Shown here: positions 46,114 through 55,726 of the stretch, piece by piece | How the letters are laid out: every line of letters starts with the position of its first letter | Numbering within the stretch: position 1 is the first letter of the stretch | Assembly: GCA_002813285.1 (NCBI GenBank) | Contig: PHTZ01000001.1 | Coordinates: forward strand, 1,076,501 to 1,140,500 | DNA: 64,000 nt | Direction: 5' to 3' | Source: Flavobacteriaceae bacterium MAR_2009_75 | Lineage (GTDB): Bacteria; Bacteroidota; Bacteroidia; Flavobacteriales; Flavobacteriaceae | Translations under genes and position numbers: made by a program | The notes under the pieces: model-generated | The model's input: the letters and a program-made list of their open reading frames with translations, nothing else | Told to the model about the DNA's origin: nothing | Databases searched by the model: none

Positions 46114-46572
46114 CTTTAAAGGTCTAATTTAAGTCGGTCAAATATTATAAATCGAGGGTGAATGTAAAAATATATTAGCTGTATTACATGTAAACGGTCT
46201 TTTAACGATAATCTTATATCAAAATCTTTATTTTTTTTGATTTTAGTATGATTCACATCAAATAGAACCGTATCGACACATTTATAGGTATTTTTGCTTC
46301 TTATAAGCGGGTTAATTGACGCCTTAATTACCTGGCAAAAGAAATGCCCGCCCCTATACTATAACCCTATTTGTTCCGTTATGGTTTTTAGTAGCGCCTT
46401 TCACTCGCTATAGAAGTGCGTGCCGAATGAGGTAAAATATTTTTTTAGGCTATAAAATATTATGAGCAAATCATCGTTTTATATGCCGAAAGCGAGGCTA
46501 ATAATTAATCAAAATACAAATTTCCAACTACGCTTTATAAGTAGGCGGACCATTTGAACTCAAGTCCTAATT
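46114..46572. other. 459-base intergenic gap between porV and gldJ
   Basis: No open frame of convincing coding type was found on either strand and no remnant of porU. The gap should hold the divergent promoters of porV and gldJ, but no exact TAnnTTTG box was found near either start. It is AT-rich with a long T/A run at 46229-46240. Confidence 0.5.
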
Positions 46573-48243
46573 ATGAAAAAACAGTTTATCAAAGTTGTAC
46601 TTTCTTGTGCAGTGGTTGCAGGAGGTTTTACGGTTACCAGCTGTAAAAATTCCGGATCATCCAAAGACGTGTCGCGAGCCACAGGATGGAAAATAAACTC
46701 CAAAGAAGGTGGTTTTCAATATAATACCGACTTTAAAGAGCAAGAAACCGCTCCTGGTCTAGTATTCGTTGAAGGAGGAACTTTTACAAAAGGTAAAGTT
46801 CAGGACGACGTTATGCATGATTGGAACAACACCCCTACATCACAACACGTACAGTCTTTTTATATGGACGAGACCGAGGTGACCAATGTAATGTATTTAG
46901 AATATCTTGATTATTTGAAAAGTGTTTATCCTCCAGAAAATCCGAAATACACTAATATTTATAAAGGTGCATTGCCGGACACTTTGGTATGGAGAAACAG
47001 ATTAGGCTTTAACGAAACCATGACGAACAACTACTTACGCCATCCGGCTTACGCTGAGTATCCGGTTGTAGGGGTTAATTGGGTTCAAGCTACGCAATTC
47101 GCAGAATGGCGAACCGATCGTGTAAACGAAGTTATGTTAGAGCGCGAAGGTTATTTGGCCAAAGATGCCAAGTACCAAGCTGCAACGGGTGAAGTTGCCG
47201 GTACATTCAGCACAGAAGCCTATTTAAACAGACCAGAATCTGTTTACAACGGTCAGATTGACTCTTTACAAGGCAAGCAAAAGAAAGACAGTGTAAATAC
47301 GTATGCTAAAAGAAGCAGTGGTGTTATTATGCCCGAATACAGGCTACCTACCGAAACAGAATGGGAATACGCCGCTCAAGCGAACCAAGGAACTAGAGAA
47401 TACAATAACTATAGAGGTAGAAAAAAATACCCATGGGAAGGAGATTACACCCGTAACGGACAACGTGTAGGTAGAGGTGATCAATTGGCCAACTTTAAAC
47501 AAGGAAAAGGTGACTATGGCGGAATCGCAGGTTGGTCAGACGATGGTGCCGATATTACAGCTCAGGTAATGTCTTACAAGCCTAACGATTTAGGTCTTTA
47601 CGATATGGCCGGTAACGTAGCCGAGTGGGTTGCAGATGTATATCGCCCTATAGTTGACGATGAAGTTAGTGATTTCAACTACTACCGTGGTAACATCTAT
47701 ATGAAAACAGCTATAGGTGAAGATGGTAAAGTAAACGTACTTAGAGATTCGATTGTTTATGATACACTTCCTACAGGTAAAATTGTTGCCGTAAACCTTC
47801 CAGGCGAGATTGCAATGGTGCCAGTAGGTGAAGAAGAAACATATTTAAGAACAAACTTCTCTTCTAGTGACAATAGAGGTTATAGAGATGGCGATCCAGG
47901 GTCTTCTAGATTCTTCGACAGGTTTAGTGAGGAAGATGATGAGGAAGATGCCAACCTAAAAATGTACAACGCCCCAAAACATAAAGTAGAGCGCGACTCC
48001 GTAGGTGATTTAGTTCGTCAATATGACAAGTCGAACAACAGAACCAGTTTGATCAACGATGAGGTTCGTGTTTATAAAGGCGGTTCTTGGCGAGATAGGG
48101 CATATTGGTTAGACCCTGCCCAAAGAAGGTATATGCCTCAGTATATGGCTACCGATAATATCGGATTCCGATGTGCAATGTCAAGGGTAGGTTCAAAATC
48201 TAAAACCAAGAACAAAACTCCAAGAGGCAAGAAGGTAAGATAA
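46573..48243 (+). CDS. gldJ: gliding motility lipoprotein GldJ
   Basis: 556 residues with a lipoprotein signal ending in VTSC (Cys24). The body is a formylglycine-generating-enzyme-like (FGE-sulfatase) fold: FVEGGTFTKG, SFYMDETEVTNVMYLEYLDY, YRLPTETEWEYAAQ, NDLGLYDMAGNVAEWV and YKGGSWRDRAYWLDPAQRRY. GldJ is required for gliding and type IX secretion and stabilises GldK/L/M. Ends with a basic tail. Followed by a strong terminator and then murF. Confidence 0.95.
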   Translation: MKKQFIKVVLSCAVVAGGFTVTSCKNSGSSKDVSRATGWKINSKEGGFQYNTDFKEQETAPGLVFVEGGTFTKGKVQDDVMHDWNNTPTSQHVQSFYMDETEVTNVMYLEYLDYLKSVYPPENPKYTNIYKGALPDTLVWRNRLGFNETMTNNYLRHPAYAEYPVVGVNWVQATQFAEWRTDRVNEVMLEREGYLAKDAKYQAATGEVAGTFSTEAYLNRPESVYNGQIDSLQGKQKKDSVNTYAKRSSGVIMPEYRLPTETEWEYAAQANQGTREYNNYRGRKKYPWEGDYTRNGQRVGRGDQLANFKQGKGDYGGIAGWSDDGADITAQVMSYKPNDLGLYDMAGNVAEWVADVYRPIVDDEVSDFNYYRGNIYMKTAIGEDGKVNVLRDSIVYDTLPTGKIVAVNLPGEIAMVPVGEEETYLRTNFSSSDNRGYRDGDPGSSRFFDRFSEEDDEEDANLKMYNAPKHKVERDSVGDLVRQYDKSNNRTSLINDEVRVYKGGSWRDRAYWLDPAQRRYMPQYMATDNIGFRCAMSRVGSKSKTKNKTPRGKKVR

Positions 48244-48265
48244 ACTTCGCCTAACATAAAATTGT

Positions 48266-48300
48266 AAAAAGTCTCGGTTATTATGCCGAGACTTTTTTTA
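48266..48300 (+). terminator. terminator after gldJ
   Basis: AAAAGTCTCGG pairs with CCGAGACTTTT around an 8-base loop, followed by TTTA. It lies only 13 bases before murF, whose own -7 box would be TATATTTT at 48299-48306. Confidence 0.85.
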
Positions 48301-48313
48301 TATTTTTACTTCT

Positions 48314-49591
48314 ATGGAAATAGCGCAATTGCATCAACATTTTTTAGAATATCCCGTAGTCTGTACAGACACCAGAAAAATCACCAACAACTGTATTTTC
48401 TTCGCTTTAAAAGGTGATAATTTCAATGGGAATACCTATGCCTCCGAAGCTTTAAACAAAGGAGCTGCTTTGGCAATAATAGATGAAAAAAAGTATGCTC
48501 TATCAGAAAAATATATTTTGGTTGAAGATGTGCTAAGGTCATTACAAGAACTGGCGACTTTCCATAGGAATTATTCAAAAGCCAAAATCATCTCACTTAC
48601 CGGAAGTAACGGAAAAACTACTACCAAAGAATTAATTAATGCCGTACTCTCTAAAAAATATAACACCATAGCAACCAAAGGCAACCTGAACAACCATATC
48701 GGCGTGCCTTTGACACTACTTTCCATTCAACCAGACACTGAACTGGCCGTAGTCGAAATGGGTGCAAACCACATGAAAGAAATTGAATTTCTATGTAGTT
48801 TGGCACAACCTGATTTTGGTTATATCACCAACTTCGGCAAGGCCCATCTAGAAGGCTTCGGAAGCGAGCAAGGTATTATCAAGGGTAAAAGTGAACTTTA
48901 CGACCATCTTGCCCATAATGATAAGCCAATCTTTATGAATGCAGACGACCCTGTACAAGTTGATAAATTAGGAGATTATATAAAGAAATACGGTTTCAGT
49001 ACCGAGAACCATGAATACTACCAAATAGAATTTTTAGACGCCAATCCGTTCGTAAGATTAAAAGCAGAAGATGTCGAAATAGAATCTCAGCTTATCGGAA
49101 ACTATAATTTCACCAATTGTGCAGCTGCAGTTCTTATGGGCAAATACTTTAATATTCCGTTGGCCGATATTAAATCAGCGATTGAAAATTATGTACCCGA
49201 TAACAATCGATCTCAGGTTATAGAGAAGAACGGCCATCGCATAATTTTAGATGCCTATAATGCCAACCCAACAAGTATGAAGGCCGCCTTGGAGAATTTT
49301 AATCAAATGAACGGCAAGAATAAGGTTGCTTTCTTAGGCGATATGTTTGAATTGGGTGAAACGGCAGCTGAAGAGCATCAGAGTATTGCAAACCTAGTTT
49401 CAAACCTAAATATTCAACATACTTTTCTAACGGGCGAGAACTTTGCTCGCTCGAATGGTTCGATAGAAAAATTTGAATCGTTCGATCTATTATCAGCTTA
49501 TTTGAAAGAAAACCCCCTGCAAGAAGAAAGCCTTGTTCTCATCAAAGGTTCTAGAGGTATGGCTTTGGAAAGAATTCTAGATTTAATCTAG
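48314..49591 (+). CDS. murF: UDP-MurNAc-tripeptide-D-alanyl-D-alanine ligase
   Basis: 425 residues. ATP-dependent addition of D-Ala-D-Ala in peptidoglycan synthesis. P-loop TGSNGKTTTKE (96-106), the N-terminal UDP-binding part starting TDTRKITNNCIFFALKGDNF, the central EMGANHMKEI and YITNFGKAHLEGFGS, and the C-terminal LDAYNANPTSMKAALENF are all in place. Slightly shorter than the E. coli enzyme, as usual for Bacteroidota. Confidence 0.96.
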   Translation: MEIAQLHQHFLEYPVVCTDTRKITNNCIFFALKGDNFNGNTYASEALNKGAALAIIDEKKYALSEKYILVEDVLRSLQELATFHRNYSKAKIISLTGSNGKTTTKELINAVLSKKYNTIATKGNLNNHIGVPLTLLSIQPDTELAVVEMGANHMKEIEFLCSLAQPDFGYITNFGKAHLEGFGSEQGIIKGKSELYDHLAHNDKPIFMNADDPVQVDKLGDYIKKYGFSTENHEYYQIEFLDANPFVRLKAEDVEIESQLIGNYNFTNCAAAVLMGKYFNIPLADIKSAIENYVPDNNRSQVIEKNGHRIILDAYNANPTSMKAALENFNQMNGKNKVAFLGDMFELGETAAEEHQSIANLVSNLNIQHTFLTGENFARSNGSIEKFESFDLLSAYLKENPLQEESLVLIKGSRGMALERILDLI

Positions 49592-49600
49592 AAACAATGG

Positions 49601-49675
49601 TGGGTTATACTGGATTCGAACCAGTGACCTCTGCCCTGTCAAGGCAGCGCTCTAAACCAACTGAGCTAATAACCC
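49601..49675 (-). tRNA. tRNA-Val (GAC)
   Basis: 75 bases on the minus strand; CCA is not encoded. Acceptor stem GGGTTAT/ATAACCC, D arm GCTC...GAGC, anticodon stem CTGCC/GGCAG with loop TTGACAG (anticodon GAC at 49638-49640), T arm ACTGG/CCAGT with TTCGAAT. Discriminator A. Confidence 0.97.
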
Positions 49676-49924
49676 ATTAAAAAGCTGGGCAAAGGTAAAA
49701 CTTATTTCTGATTTGAGAAACTCAAAAAGGGAAGACCGCTCTCCCTTTGCTGTATTTTCTTAAAAATAATACTGCTTACCTATAATTCTGAGACTTGTCA
49801 AATTCAAGATGTTTAATCAATACTTATAAAAATACCGTAATTTTAGAAGCACTACATAAATAGGTCGTTGAACAGAACTATTTTTCATAAGTGGTAAACA
49901 TAATCAATTGGAATAAGCCTTAAA

Positions 49925-50980
49925 ATGGAAGAAAATTATAAAAGAAGAGATTTCATAAAGAAAACTACAATAGCAGCAAGTGCAAGTATGGTAATACCAA
50001 GTACAACTTTTGGCATCATTGAAAATAGTGAACCCAACCTTACTGTAGGCCACGGTGATTTCACCTATAGGGTGGATCAAAAATGGGGAGTTCAAGACCC
50101 ATCAAAAATACCGGTGAACGATTGCCATGAAATGGTGATGGATAGTAATGGCCGTATTTTGATGACCACAACAGGATCCAATAATGATAATATTATAATC
50201 TATGATAAGTCTGGAAAAGTACTGGATTCTTGGGGAACTGAATTTCCAGGTGCGCATGGCCTTTCGATTTCCGGGGAAGACAGAGATCAATTTCTTTTTA
50301 TAACTGACCCAGACACGCATAAGGTAACCAAAACGACCATTGATGGTAAGATTATTATGCAATTAGGCAGGCCTAAAGAGGTTGAAGACTACATCAGCGA
50401 TGAACAATTTAAACCTACGGAAACAGCTATTATGCCCAATGGTGATTTTTATATAGCCGATGGATATGGGGAGAATTTCATCATTCATTACGATGCCAAA
50501 GGAAACTATTTAGGCCACTTCGGTGGCAAAGGCGAGGGCGACTCGTCATTCAATTGCTGTCACGGCATTACATTAGACTCTAGAGACAAGAATAACCCTA
50601 CCCTGTTGATTACATCACGTGCAAGCCAAGAATTCAAAAGATTTACTTTGAAAGGCGACCATATAGAAACGATCAAGCTACCTGGCTGTTCTATTTGCAG
50701 ACCTGTAATTCATGGCGAGAACATTTACTTTGCTGTAATAATTACTAAGTCATGGGACAGTTATGATGGCATGATAGCGGTTCTTGACAAGAACAATAAA
50801 ATAGTATCATTACCTGGTGGAAATGCTCCGACATACACCAATGGAACCTTGAAAGAGCCAACGTATGATGGCAAGACATTTAAAAACCCCCATGACGTTC
50901 TAGTAGACAATGATGGCAATCTATATGTACCACAATGGAACTCTGGAAAAACCTACCCCATTAAGCTTAATAGAGTTTAA
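49925..50980 (+). CDS. Tat-exported NHL-repeat beta-propeller protein
   Basis: 351 residues. The leader has a true twin-Arg motif (KRRDFIKK, then AAASASMV-like hydrophobic core). The rest forms a six-bladed propeller with recurrent blades such as MVMDSNGRILMTT, AIMPNGDFYIADGYGENFIIHYDAKGNYLGHFG and DVLVDNDGNLYVPQW, as in the peptidyl-alpha-hydroxyglycine lyase-like group. His in CHEMV, GAHGLSI, CCHGITL and NPHDVLV could bind a metal. Substrate unknown. Followed by a bidirectional terminator and then the mobile element. Confidence 0.88.
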   Translation: MEENYKRRDFIKKTTIAASASMVIPSTTFGIIENSEPNLTVGHGDFTYRVDQKWGVQDPSKIPVNDCHEMVMDSNGRILMTTTGSNNDNIIIYDKSGKVLDSWGTEFPGAHGLSISGEDRDQFLFITDPDTHKVTKTTIDGKIIMQLGRPKEVEDYISDEQFKPTETAIMPNGDFYIADGYGENFIIHYDAKGNYLGHFGGKGEGDSSFNCCHGITLDSRDKNNPTLLITSRASQEFKRFTLKGDHIETIKLPGCSICRPVIHGENIYFAVIITKSWDSYDGMIAVLDKNNKIVSLPGGNAPTYTNGTLKEPTYDGKTFKNPHDVLVDNDGNLYVPQWNSGKTYPIKLNRV

Positions 50981-51007
50981 AAGCAAATTAATGCGGGGAG
51001 TATAAAA

Positions 51008-51040
51008 ACAAAAAACCGAACAAGATTGTTCGGTTTTTTT
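51008..51040. terminator. bidirectional terminator at the left edge of the mobile element
   Basis: AAAACCGAAC and GTTCGGTTTT form the stem; T runs flank both sides. It ends the propeller gene. Before integration it would have directly followed the 3' end of tRNA-Val(TAC) on the minus strand. Confidence 0.85.
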
Positions 51041-51042
51041 CG

Positions 51043-51057
51043 GTGGGCAATGAGGGA
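51043..51057. repeat. left attachment site (attL)
   Basis: GTGGGCAATGAGGGA, identical to 63168-63182. Identity stops directly after it on both sides. Confidence 0.88.
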
Positions 51058-51156
51058 ACCACCAAATACAATTTCACAACCTCTGAAAACATTAATAATA
51101 CTTATGTAATACTTTATTTTTCAATTACTTATAATGATTTAATTTTAAAAAAGCAA

Positions 51157-51189
51157 TTGATATAGATTGAATTAGATTGTATATATTTG
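51157..51189 (+). promoter_or_regulatory. integrase promoter
   Basis: TTG at 51157-51159 and TATATTTG at 51182-51189, 22 bases apart; the second matches TAnnTTTG exactly. The ATG follows 31 bases later. Confidence 0.6.
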
Positions 51190-51220
51190 TATTCTATCGT
51201 ACAAAAATAATACATTTTCA

Positions 51221-52501
51221 ATGGCAACTATCAACTTTCTTTATCGCTCAACTAGACCTGAGGCTTTTTTAAATTTGAGACTTCTATATAGAGCGCAAGA
51301 TAAAACGCTTCCTAAAGGATATAAGGATTTTACCATTGGAGCCAAGACAAAAACCAAGGTTTCAAGTAAGTATTGGAACAACCAACACAACAGAAGGTCA
51401 AAGGATATTGACATAATCAATCTTCAAAGAGAAATTAAATCAGAGTTGAGTAGTTTAGAAAGTTTTGTACTGACTGAATTTGAAAAAGCTCAAAAGATTG
51501 CCGTAGGTAAAAAATGGCTTCAAAATACAGTTGACAAATTCTACCAACCAAATCAATCCATTCAAAAAATACCTCAGGACCTAATAGGCTTCTTTGATTA
51601 TTATATAGCGGAGAGGGAGAGAGAGATTTCCGTTACTTCAAAGAGAAAGCTGAATGTAGTTAAGCATAAAATGGAGCGACTTGAGAGTTATCTAGGCTCA
51701 ACCATAATGATTAGAGAAATAGGAGACAGTTTCAAAAAGGAATTTGTTGACTACTATGAGTCTCAGGGTTATTCTAAAGCGACTACTCAAAGAGAATTAG
51801 GCTATATAAAGACCCTTTGCAAATTTGCTAAGGTTAAAGGACTTGACACTCATAACGAACTAATAAACCTTAAACTGAAAAAGGAATCAATAAGAGGCCC
51901 CTACCTCAGCTTTGAGGAATTAGACAAGATAAAGAATGCTCCACTTGAACATGAATATCAAGAAAATGCTAGGGATTGGCTTCTTATATCCTGTTATACA
52001 GGTCAGAGAGTTAGCGACTTCTTGAGATTTACCTCAGAAATGCTAAGAGAAGAGAAGGGAAAACTATTGCTTGAGTTTAAACAGAAAAAAACTCAGAAGC
52101 TTATGACTATACCCGTACTGCCTGAAGTAAAAGAAGTCTTAGAAAAGAGAGAAGGAAATTTTCCTAGACCATTATCCGACCAACGATACAACGAATATAT
52201 AAAAGAGGTGTGTCAAGAGGCTAAGCTATTTAAAAAGATAAAAGGTAAGAAAAAAGTAAACCTAGACCCGGAAAGCAAGAAGGGTAAATTCAGGGCAATT
52301 GAAGGTATGTTTCCCAAGTGGGAATTAGTCTCAAGTCATATTGGCCGGAGAAGTTTTTGCACCAATTATTACGGTATAATACCAACCAACTTTTTAATGT
52401 ATATCTCAGGCCATAGCACAGAGTCAATATTCCTTGATTACATAGGAAAATCAAATAAAGATCTCGCTCTTGAAATAGCAGACCTTTTTGAGGTTCTATA
52501 A
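51221..52501 (+). CDS. tyrosine recombinase (phage-type integrase)
   Basis: 426 residues. An N-terminal arm-type-binding part (about 1-60), a SAM-like core-binding domain (about 115-210) and a catalytic domain. Active residues: Arg263 in YTGQRVSDFLRF, the H-x-x-R box in SHIGRRSFC near residue 370, His in SGHSTESIF and the nucleophilic Tyr in LDYIG near residue 406. The architecture is that of Bacteroidota mobile-element integrases. It lies next to attL, reading inward, and should catalyse integration at tRNA-Val(TAC). Confidence 0.95.
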   Translation: MATINFLYRSTRPEAFLNLRLLYRAQDKTLPKGYKDFTIGAKTKTKVSSKYWNNQHNRRSKDIDIINLQREIKSELSSLESFVLTEFEKAQKIAVGKKWLQNTVDKFYQPNQSIQKIPQDLIGFFDYYIAEREREISVTSKRKLNVVKHKMERLESYLGSTIMIREIGDSFKKEFVDYYESQGYSKATTQRELGYIKTLCKFAKVKGLDTHNELINLKLKKESIRGPYLSFEELDKIKNAPLEHEYQENARDWLLISCYTGQRVSDFLRFTSEMLREEKGKLLLEFKQKKTQKLMTIPVLPEVKEVLEKREGNFPRPLSDQRYNEYIKEVCQEAKLFKKIKGKKKVNLDPESKKGKFRAIEGMFPKWELVSSHIGRRSFCTNYYGIIPTNFLMYISGHSTESIFLDYIGKSNKDLALEIADLFEVL

Positions 52502-52581
52502 AAAATAAAGTTTTGTTTGAAACATCATTTCGTGCATTTATTACATTGACTAAAATATTATTAACTAAAAACCAGTAAGTT

Positions 52582-52857
52582 ATGAATCACACTAAATCCA
52601 AAAACAACACCATCCCATCATTCAACAACTCAGAGAGAGAATCCATTAACCAAGCATTTGCATTCCTTAAATCATTTAAATCTGACATTAAAAAGATTGA
52701 AAGGATATCCGGAAACGAAAGAACCGAGAAACTGAGAGAACTCAAAAGAATTATGATCGAGGACTTAGTTAACACTGCTGCGGTAGGATTGAATTTACCT
52801 TTTGAATGTAAAGCCATTTTCAAAGATGAAATTATGTCTATTTACAATATTGAATAA
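52582..52857 (+). CDS. unassigned 91-residue protein of the element
   Basis: Highly charged and helical (ESINQAFAFLKSFKSDIKKI, NERTEKLRELKRIMIED), with no membrane segment. No family recognised. It is transcribed after the integrase and ends in its own terminator at 52887, which isolates the integration module from the regulatory/replication module. It could be a small DNA-binding or directionality factor, but nothing in the sequence proves it. Confidence 0.65.
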   Translation: MNHTKSKNNTIPSFNNSERESINQAFAFLKSFKSDIKKIERISGNERTEKLRELKRIMIEDLVNTAAVGLNLPFECKAIFKDEIMSIYNIE

Positions 52858-52886
52858 TCTAACACAAAAAACCCTCTATAGTTTTT

Positions 52887-52917
52887 AAACCCTGGCCATT
52901 TAAGCCGGGGTTTTTTT
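52887..52917 (+). terminator. terminator after the integrase module
   Basis: AAACCCTGGC pairs with GCCGGGGTTT (one wobble) around a 7-base loop, followed by TTTTTTT. Confidence 0.85.
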
Positions 52918-53057
52918 GTACCCAAATATCTAATTCAAATCATCAAACAACTCACAATAACCGGGCTTTCATTGTCTTCGGTTTTAACGTCTCTTTGCTT
53001 CAACTTCAAAATAGATGCAATGAGATATATAATCATATAACAAGTCAAAACAAGTAC

Positions 53058-53076
53058 TTGAATTTATTTAATTCAA
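53058..53076. promoter_or_regulatory. inverted repeat, candidate operator
   Basis: TTGAATT-TATTT-AATTCAA, perfect 7-bp arms, 47 bases before the HTH gene at 53124. It is a plausible binding site for one of the two HTH proteins that follow. Confidence 0.4.
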
Positions 53077-53123
53077 AATCCGATATGTAAGTAGAAGCAA
53101 TTAGTTAATTAAAAAAAGGACAA

Positions 53124-53873
53124 ATGGAAGTTTTAAAGAAAGTGAATAAAAATTTGATAGTCGTACACTATGACCGGAATAATTTCGGAGAGTTATCCGA
53201 TGTAGTACTTGCTCTTTACCTGTACAATTATCTTACAGATGAATACCTATCATTTGAGTTTGATAATTCTAGGTATACAGAAAGTAAAGCTATTAAAGCT
53301 TGTACAAACGAGATACAGAGATTACAAAGTCAAGGCTTTATAATAGTGCATTGGAATCAAAACAGACCGGAGTACGGGCCTCAACATATTAACAAAAGAT
53401 ATAAGCATCTGACCGGAAATGATTTAGGGCTAGATTACGGTGAAACACAAATAAACCTAGCAGGCTTACTATTTGATGTTTATGGAGATGACTACATCTC
53501 TCATCCTAGGTTAGACAACCTTATAAGCTTAAATAATTTTAAAATAGAGAGGGAGGGGCCTTTAAAGAATTTTGAACGACTGAACCATATAGTAAAAATA
53601 TTCTATGCAGCTCAGAATGAAACCTTAAAAACCAAATCTAATCTAGCCTTAGAGCTAGAGAAAAAACAGGAAATGATCGACAGATTAAAGGTCGAATTAA
53701 AACTAGCTCAAAGCGATGAGAAAGTACTAGATCGATCTGAGGTTATAGAACTGTTAGGGGTAAGTGAAGGGACACTATCTAATTGGGTTAGAAATAATGA
53801 AATCCCCTATACGAGAATCGGACGAAGGCTTTTCTTTTTGAAGTCTCGAATACTAACCAAAATGGCCGAATAA
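53124..53873 (+). CDS. HTH protein with unknown N-terminal domain
   Basis: 249 residues. Residues 1 to about 165 match no family I recognise. A coiled-coil segment (about 165-195, SNLALELEKKQEMIDRLKVE) leads to a C-terminal MerR/excisionase-type HTH (about 201-245; DRSEVIELLGVSEGTLSNWV, then IPYTRIGRRLFF). The next gene starts 1 base after this stop and encodes a second HTH of the same type, so both probably control excision or replication. The start is supported by an upstream inverted repeat. Confidence 0.78.
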   Translation: MEVLKKVNKNLIVVHYDRNNFGELSDVVLALYLYNYLTDEYLSFEFDNSRYTESKAIKACTNEIQRLQSQGFIIVHWNQNRPEYGPQHINKRYKHLTGNDLGLDYGETQINLAGLLFDVYGDDYISHPRLDNLISLNNFKIEREGPLKNFERLNHIVKIFYAAQNETLKTKSNLALELEKKQEMIDRLKVELKLAQSDEKVLDRSEVIELLGVSEGTLSNWVRNNEIPYTRIGRRLFFLKSRILTKMAE

Positions 53874-53874
53874 A

Positions 53875-54147
53875 ATGGACAATGTAATTTTTAGTACTGA
53901 GAAAATTGACAAGTTAGTGGAGACTATCGCAGAGGCCGTCTCCCTCAAATTGAAAGCAGAATCAAAGAATAAGTCTTCAACAGATGAGGATGAACTTCTG
54001 ACAAGAGATGAAGCTAGTAAACTCTTAAAAATAGATCAATCCACTTTATACCATTGGACAAAAAGCGGCAGAATTTCCGCTTATGCAATTGGTGCCCGAA
54101 GGTATTATAAAAAAAATGAATTACTACAAAGCTTAAAACCGATGTAA
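53875..54147 (+). CDS. excisionase-like HTH_17 protein
   Basis: 90 residues. The C-terminal winged helix (about 38-88) has LLTRDEASKLLKIDQSTLYH, then GRISAYAIGARRYYKKNEL, the pattern of Xis and MerR-like excisionases in Bacteroidota elements. The N-terminal 35 residues are a short amphipathic helix. It starts 1 base after the preceding HTH gene and ends 4 bases before the helicase gene; a role in excision with the integrase is inferred. Confidence 0.85.
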   Translation: MDNVIFSTEKIDKLVETIAEAVSLKLKAESKNKSSTDEDELLTRDEASKLLKIDQSTLYHWTKSGRISAYAIGARRYYKKNELLQSLKPM

Positions 54148-54151
54148 AACT

Positions 54152-55726
54152 ATGAACGAGCCTATTACAGACCTATTACACGAAACTGAAGAATTACCTC
54201 AACACGAGGCCGATTCAATTACTATTACACCGGATAGGGTTTTAAACGAACTACTTAAAAACATATCCTTAATTGACTTCTTACTCCTAGCATATCCCGA
54301 AAGCAAAGAAATCATCACCGAAATAGAAGTATTAAAACCACTGGTTATTAAACCTGATGGTTCAATCAACCAAGACAACAAGGAAGACCTCAAGGAATTT
54401 GAAAAGCTACAGAAGAGGTTACAAAGCTTTAAAATAAGTAGAAATCACTTCTTAATTATTACAGTTGAACAATTGCTAAAAATTGCCAAGGCCAAACAAT
54501 GGGGTCTTTGCAAAAGAAATGGTTTTATTTATGTCTATAACGGGAATTTTTGGAACGAAATAAACAAAGAGCAATTTCAGCACTTTTTAGGTAAGGCAGC
54601 ACTTAAAATGGGTGTTGAAAAATTCAAAGCAAAAATCCATTCATTTAAGGATGAGCTATTTAAACAATTTATGTGCGAGGCTTACCTCCCTACTCCACCC
54701 GAAAACCCGGACCAAGTCTTAATAAATCTTGTAAACGGCACATTCGAGATTGACACCAATGGTCAAAGATTAAGAAGTTGTAATCAAGAGGATTTTATCA
54801 CTCATCAATTACCGTTTAAATATGACCCTGATGCAAAAGCCCCCTTATTTCATAAATATTTAGACGAAGTTCTGCCTGAAAAGGATAAACAAAAAGTTCT
54901 TGCCGAGTATGCCGGATATATTTTCACTCGACCCAAGGTTCTAAAACTTGAGAAAATGCTCATCCTATATGGAAATGGAGCCAATGGTAAAAGCGTCTTC
55001 TTTGAAATTATCAACGCTTTGCTTGGAAGAAGTAATATCTCTAATTATTCCCTTCAATCACTTACAGACGATAAAGGATATCATAGGGCGAAAATAGCAA
55101 ACAAGCTAGTTAATTACGCTTCCGAGATTAATGGAAAGCTCGAGGTCGACACCTTTAAGCAAATTGCATCCGGGGAGCCAATTGAGGCACGCTTACCTTA
55201 TGGGGAACCTTTTATAATTGAAGATTATGCTAAGCTAATATTTAATTGTAACGACCTTCCGAGGGATGTAGAACATACCAACGCTTTTTTTCGCAGATTT
55301 TTGATTATTCACTTCAATGTTACCATTCCTGAACACAAGCAAGACAAAGGAATTTCGAAGAAAATTATTGATAATGAATTAAGCGGTGTATTTAACTGGA
55401 TTTTAGAAGGACTCAACCGTTTACTAAAACAGAAGAACTTCACTAAATGTGCCGCTATCGAAAATGCTCGTAGTGATTATGAGAGGCAATCGGATTCCGT
55501 AAAGCAATACATTGACGAATACAACTATATACCCTCCCCCACCAATACGATCAAAATCAGCGAAATATATCAAAGATATAGGAACTATTGCGCAGAGGAC
55601 GGACTAAGGCCGGTTAGCAAATCAAACTTTATGAAACGTCTCAATCACCACGGGATTTTCACAAAGCGAATGAGTTTAGGAAATGTAGCAATGGCAAACC
55701 AAGAGAATCAAGGAAATGAATTTTAG
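54152..55726 (+). CDS. P4-type SF3 helicase / primase C-terminal protein (DUF5906-like)
   Basis: 524 residues. A D5_N-like domain (about 120-250) precedes an SF3 AAA+ core with Walker A ILYGNGANGKS (Lys280, Ser281), Walker B-like KLVNYASEING near residue 330 and sensor KLIFNCNDLPRD near residue 370, then Arg finger region FRRFLIIHF. A C-terminal winged-helix part (about 460-524) resembles the D5/P4 ori-binding domain. Such proteins unwind the origin of phage satellites and integrative elements. It lacks an N-terminal primase domain; the next gene, overlapping by 11 bases, may supply it. Confidence 0.9.
   Translation: MNEPITDLLHETEELPQHEADSITITPDRVLNELLKNISLIDFLLLAYPESKEIITEIEVLKPLVIKPDGSINQDNKEDLKEFEKLQKRLQSFKISRNHFLIITVEQLLKIAKAKQWGLCKRNGFIYVYNGNFWNEINKEQFQHFLGKAALKMGVEKFKAKIHSFKDELFKQFMCEAYLPTPPENPDQVLINLVNGTFEIDTNGQRLRSCNQEDFITHQLPFKYDPDAKAPLFHKYLDEVLPEKDKQKVLAEYAGYIFTRPKVLKLEKMLILYGNGANGKSVFFEIINALLGRSNISNYSLQSLTDDKGYHRAKIANKLVNYASEINGKLEVDTFKQIASGEPIEARLPYGEPFIIEDYAKLIFNCNDLPRDVEHTNAFFRRFLIIHFNVTIPEHKQDKGISKKIIDNELSGVFNWILEGLNRLLKQKNFTKCAAIENARSDYERQSDSVKQYIDEYNYIPSPTNTIKISEIYQRYRNYCAEDGLRPVSKSNFMKRLNHHGIFTKRMSLGNVAMANQENQGNEF

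Noticed and set aside
49601-49675. tRNA-Val(GAC) as a second integration site
   Set aside because: No repeat of its 3' end occurs elsewhere in the window; the att repeat matches only tRNA-Val(TAC).
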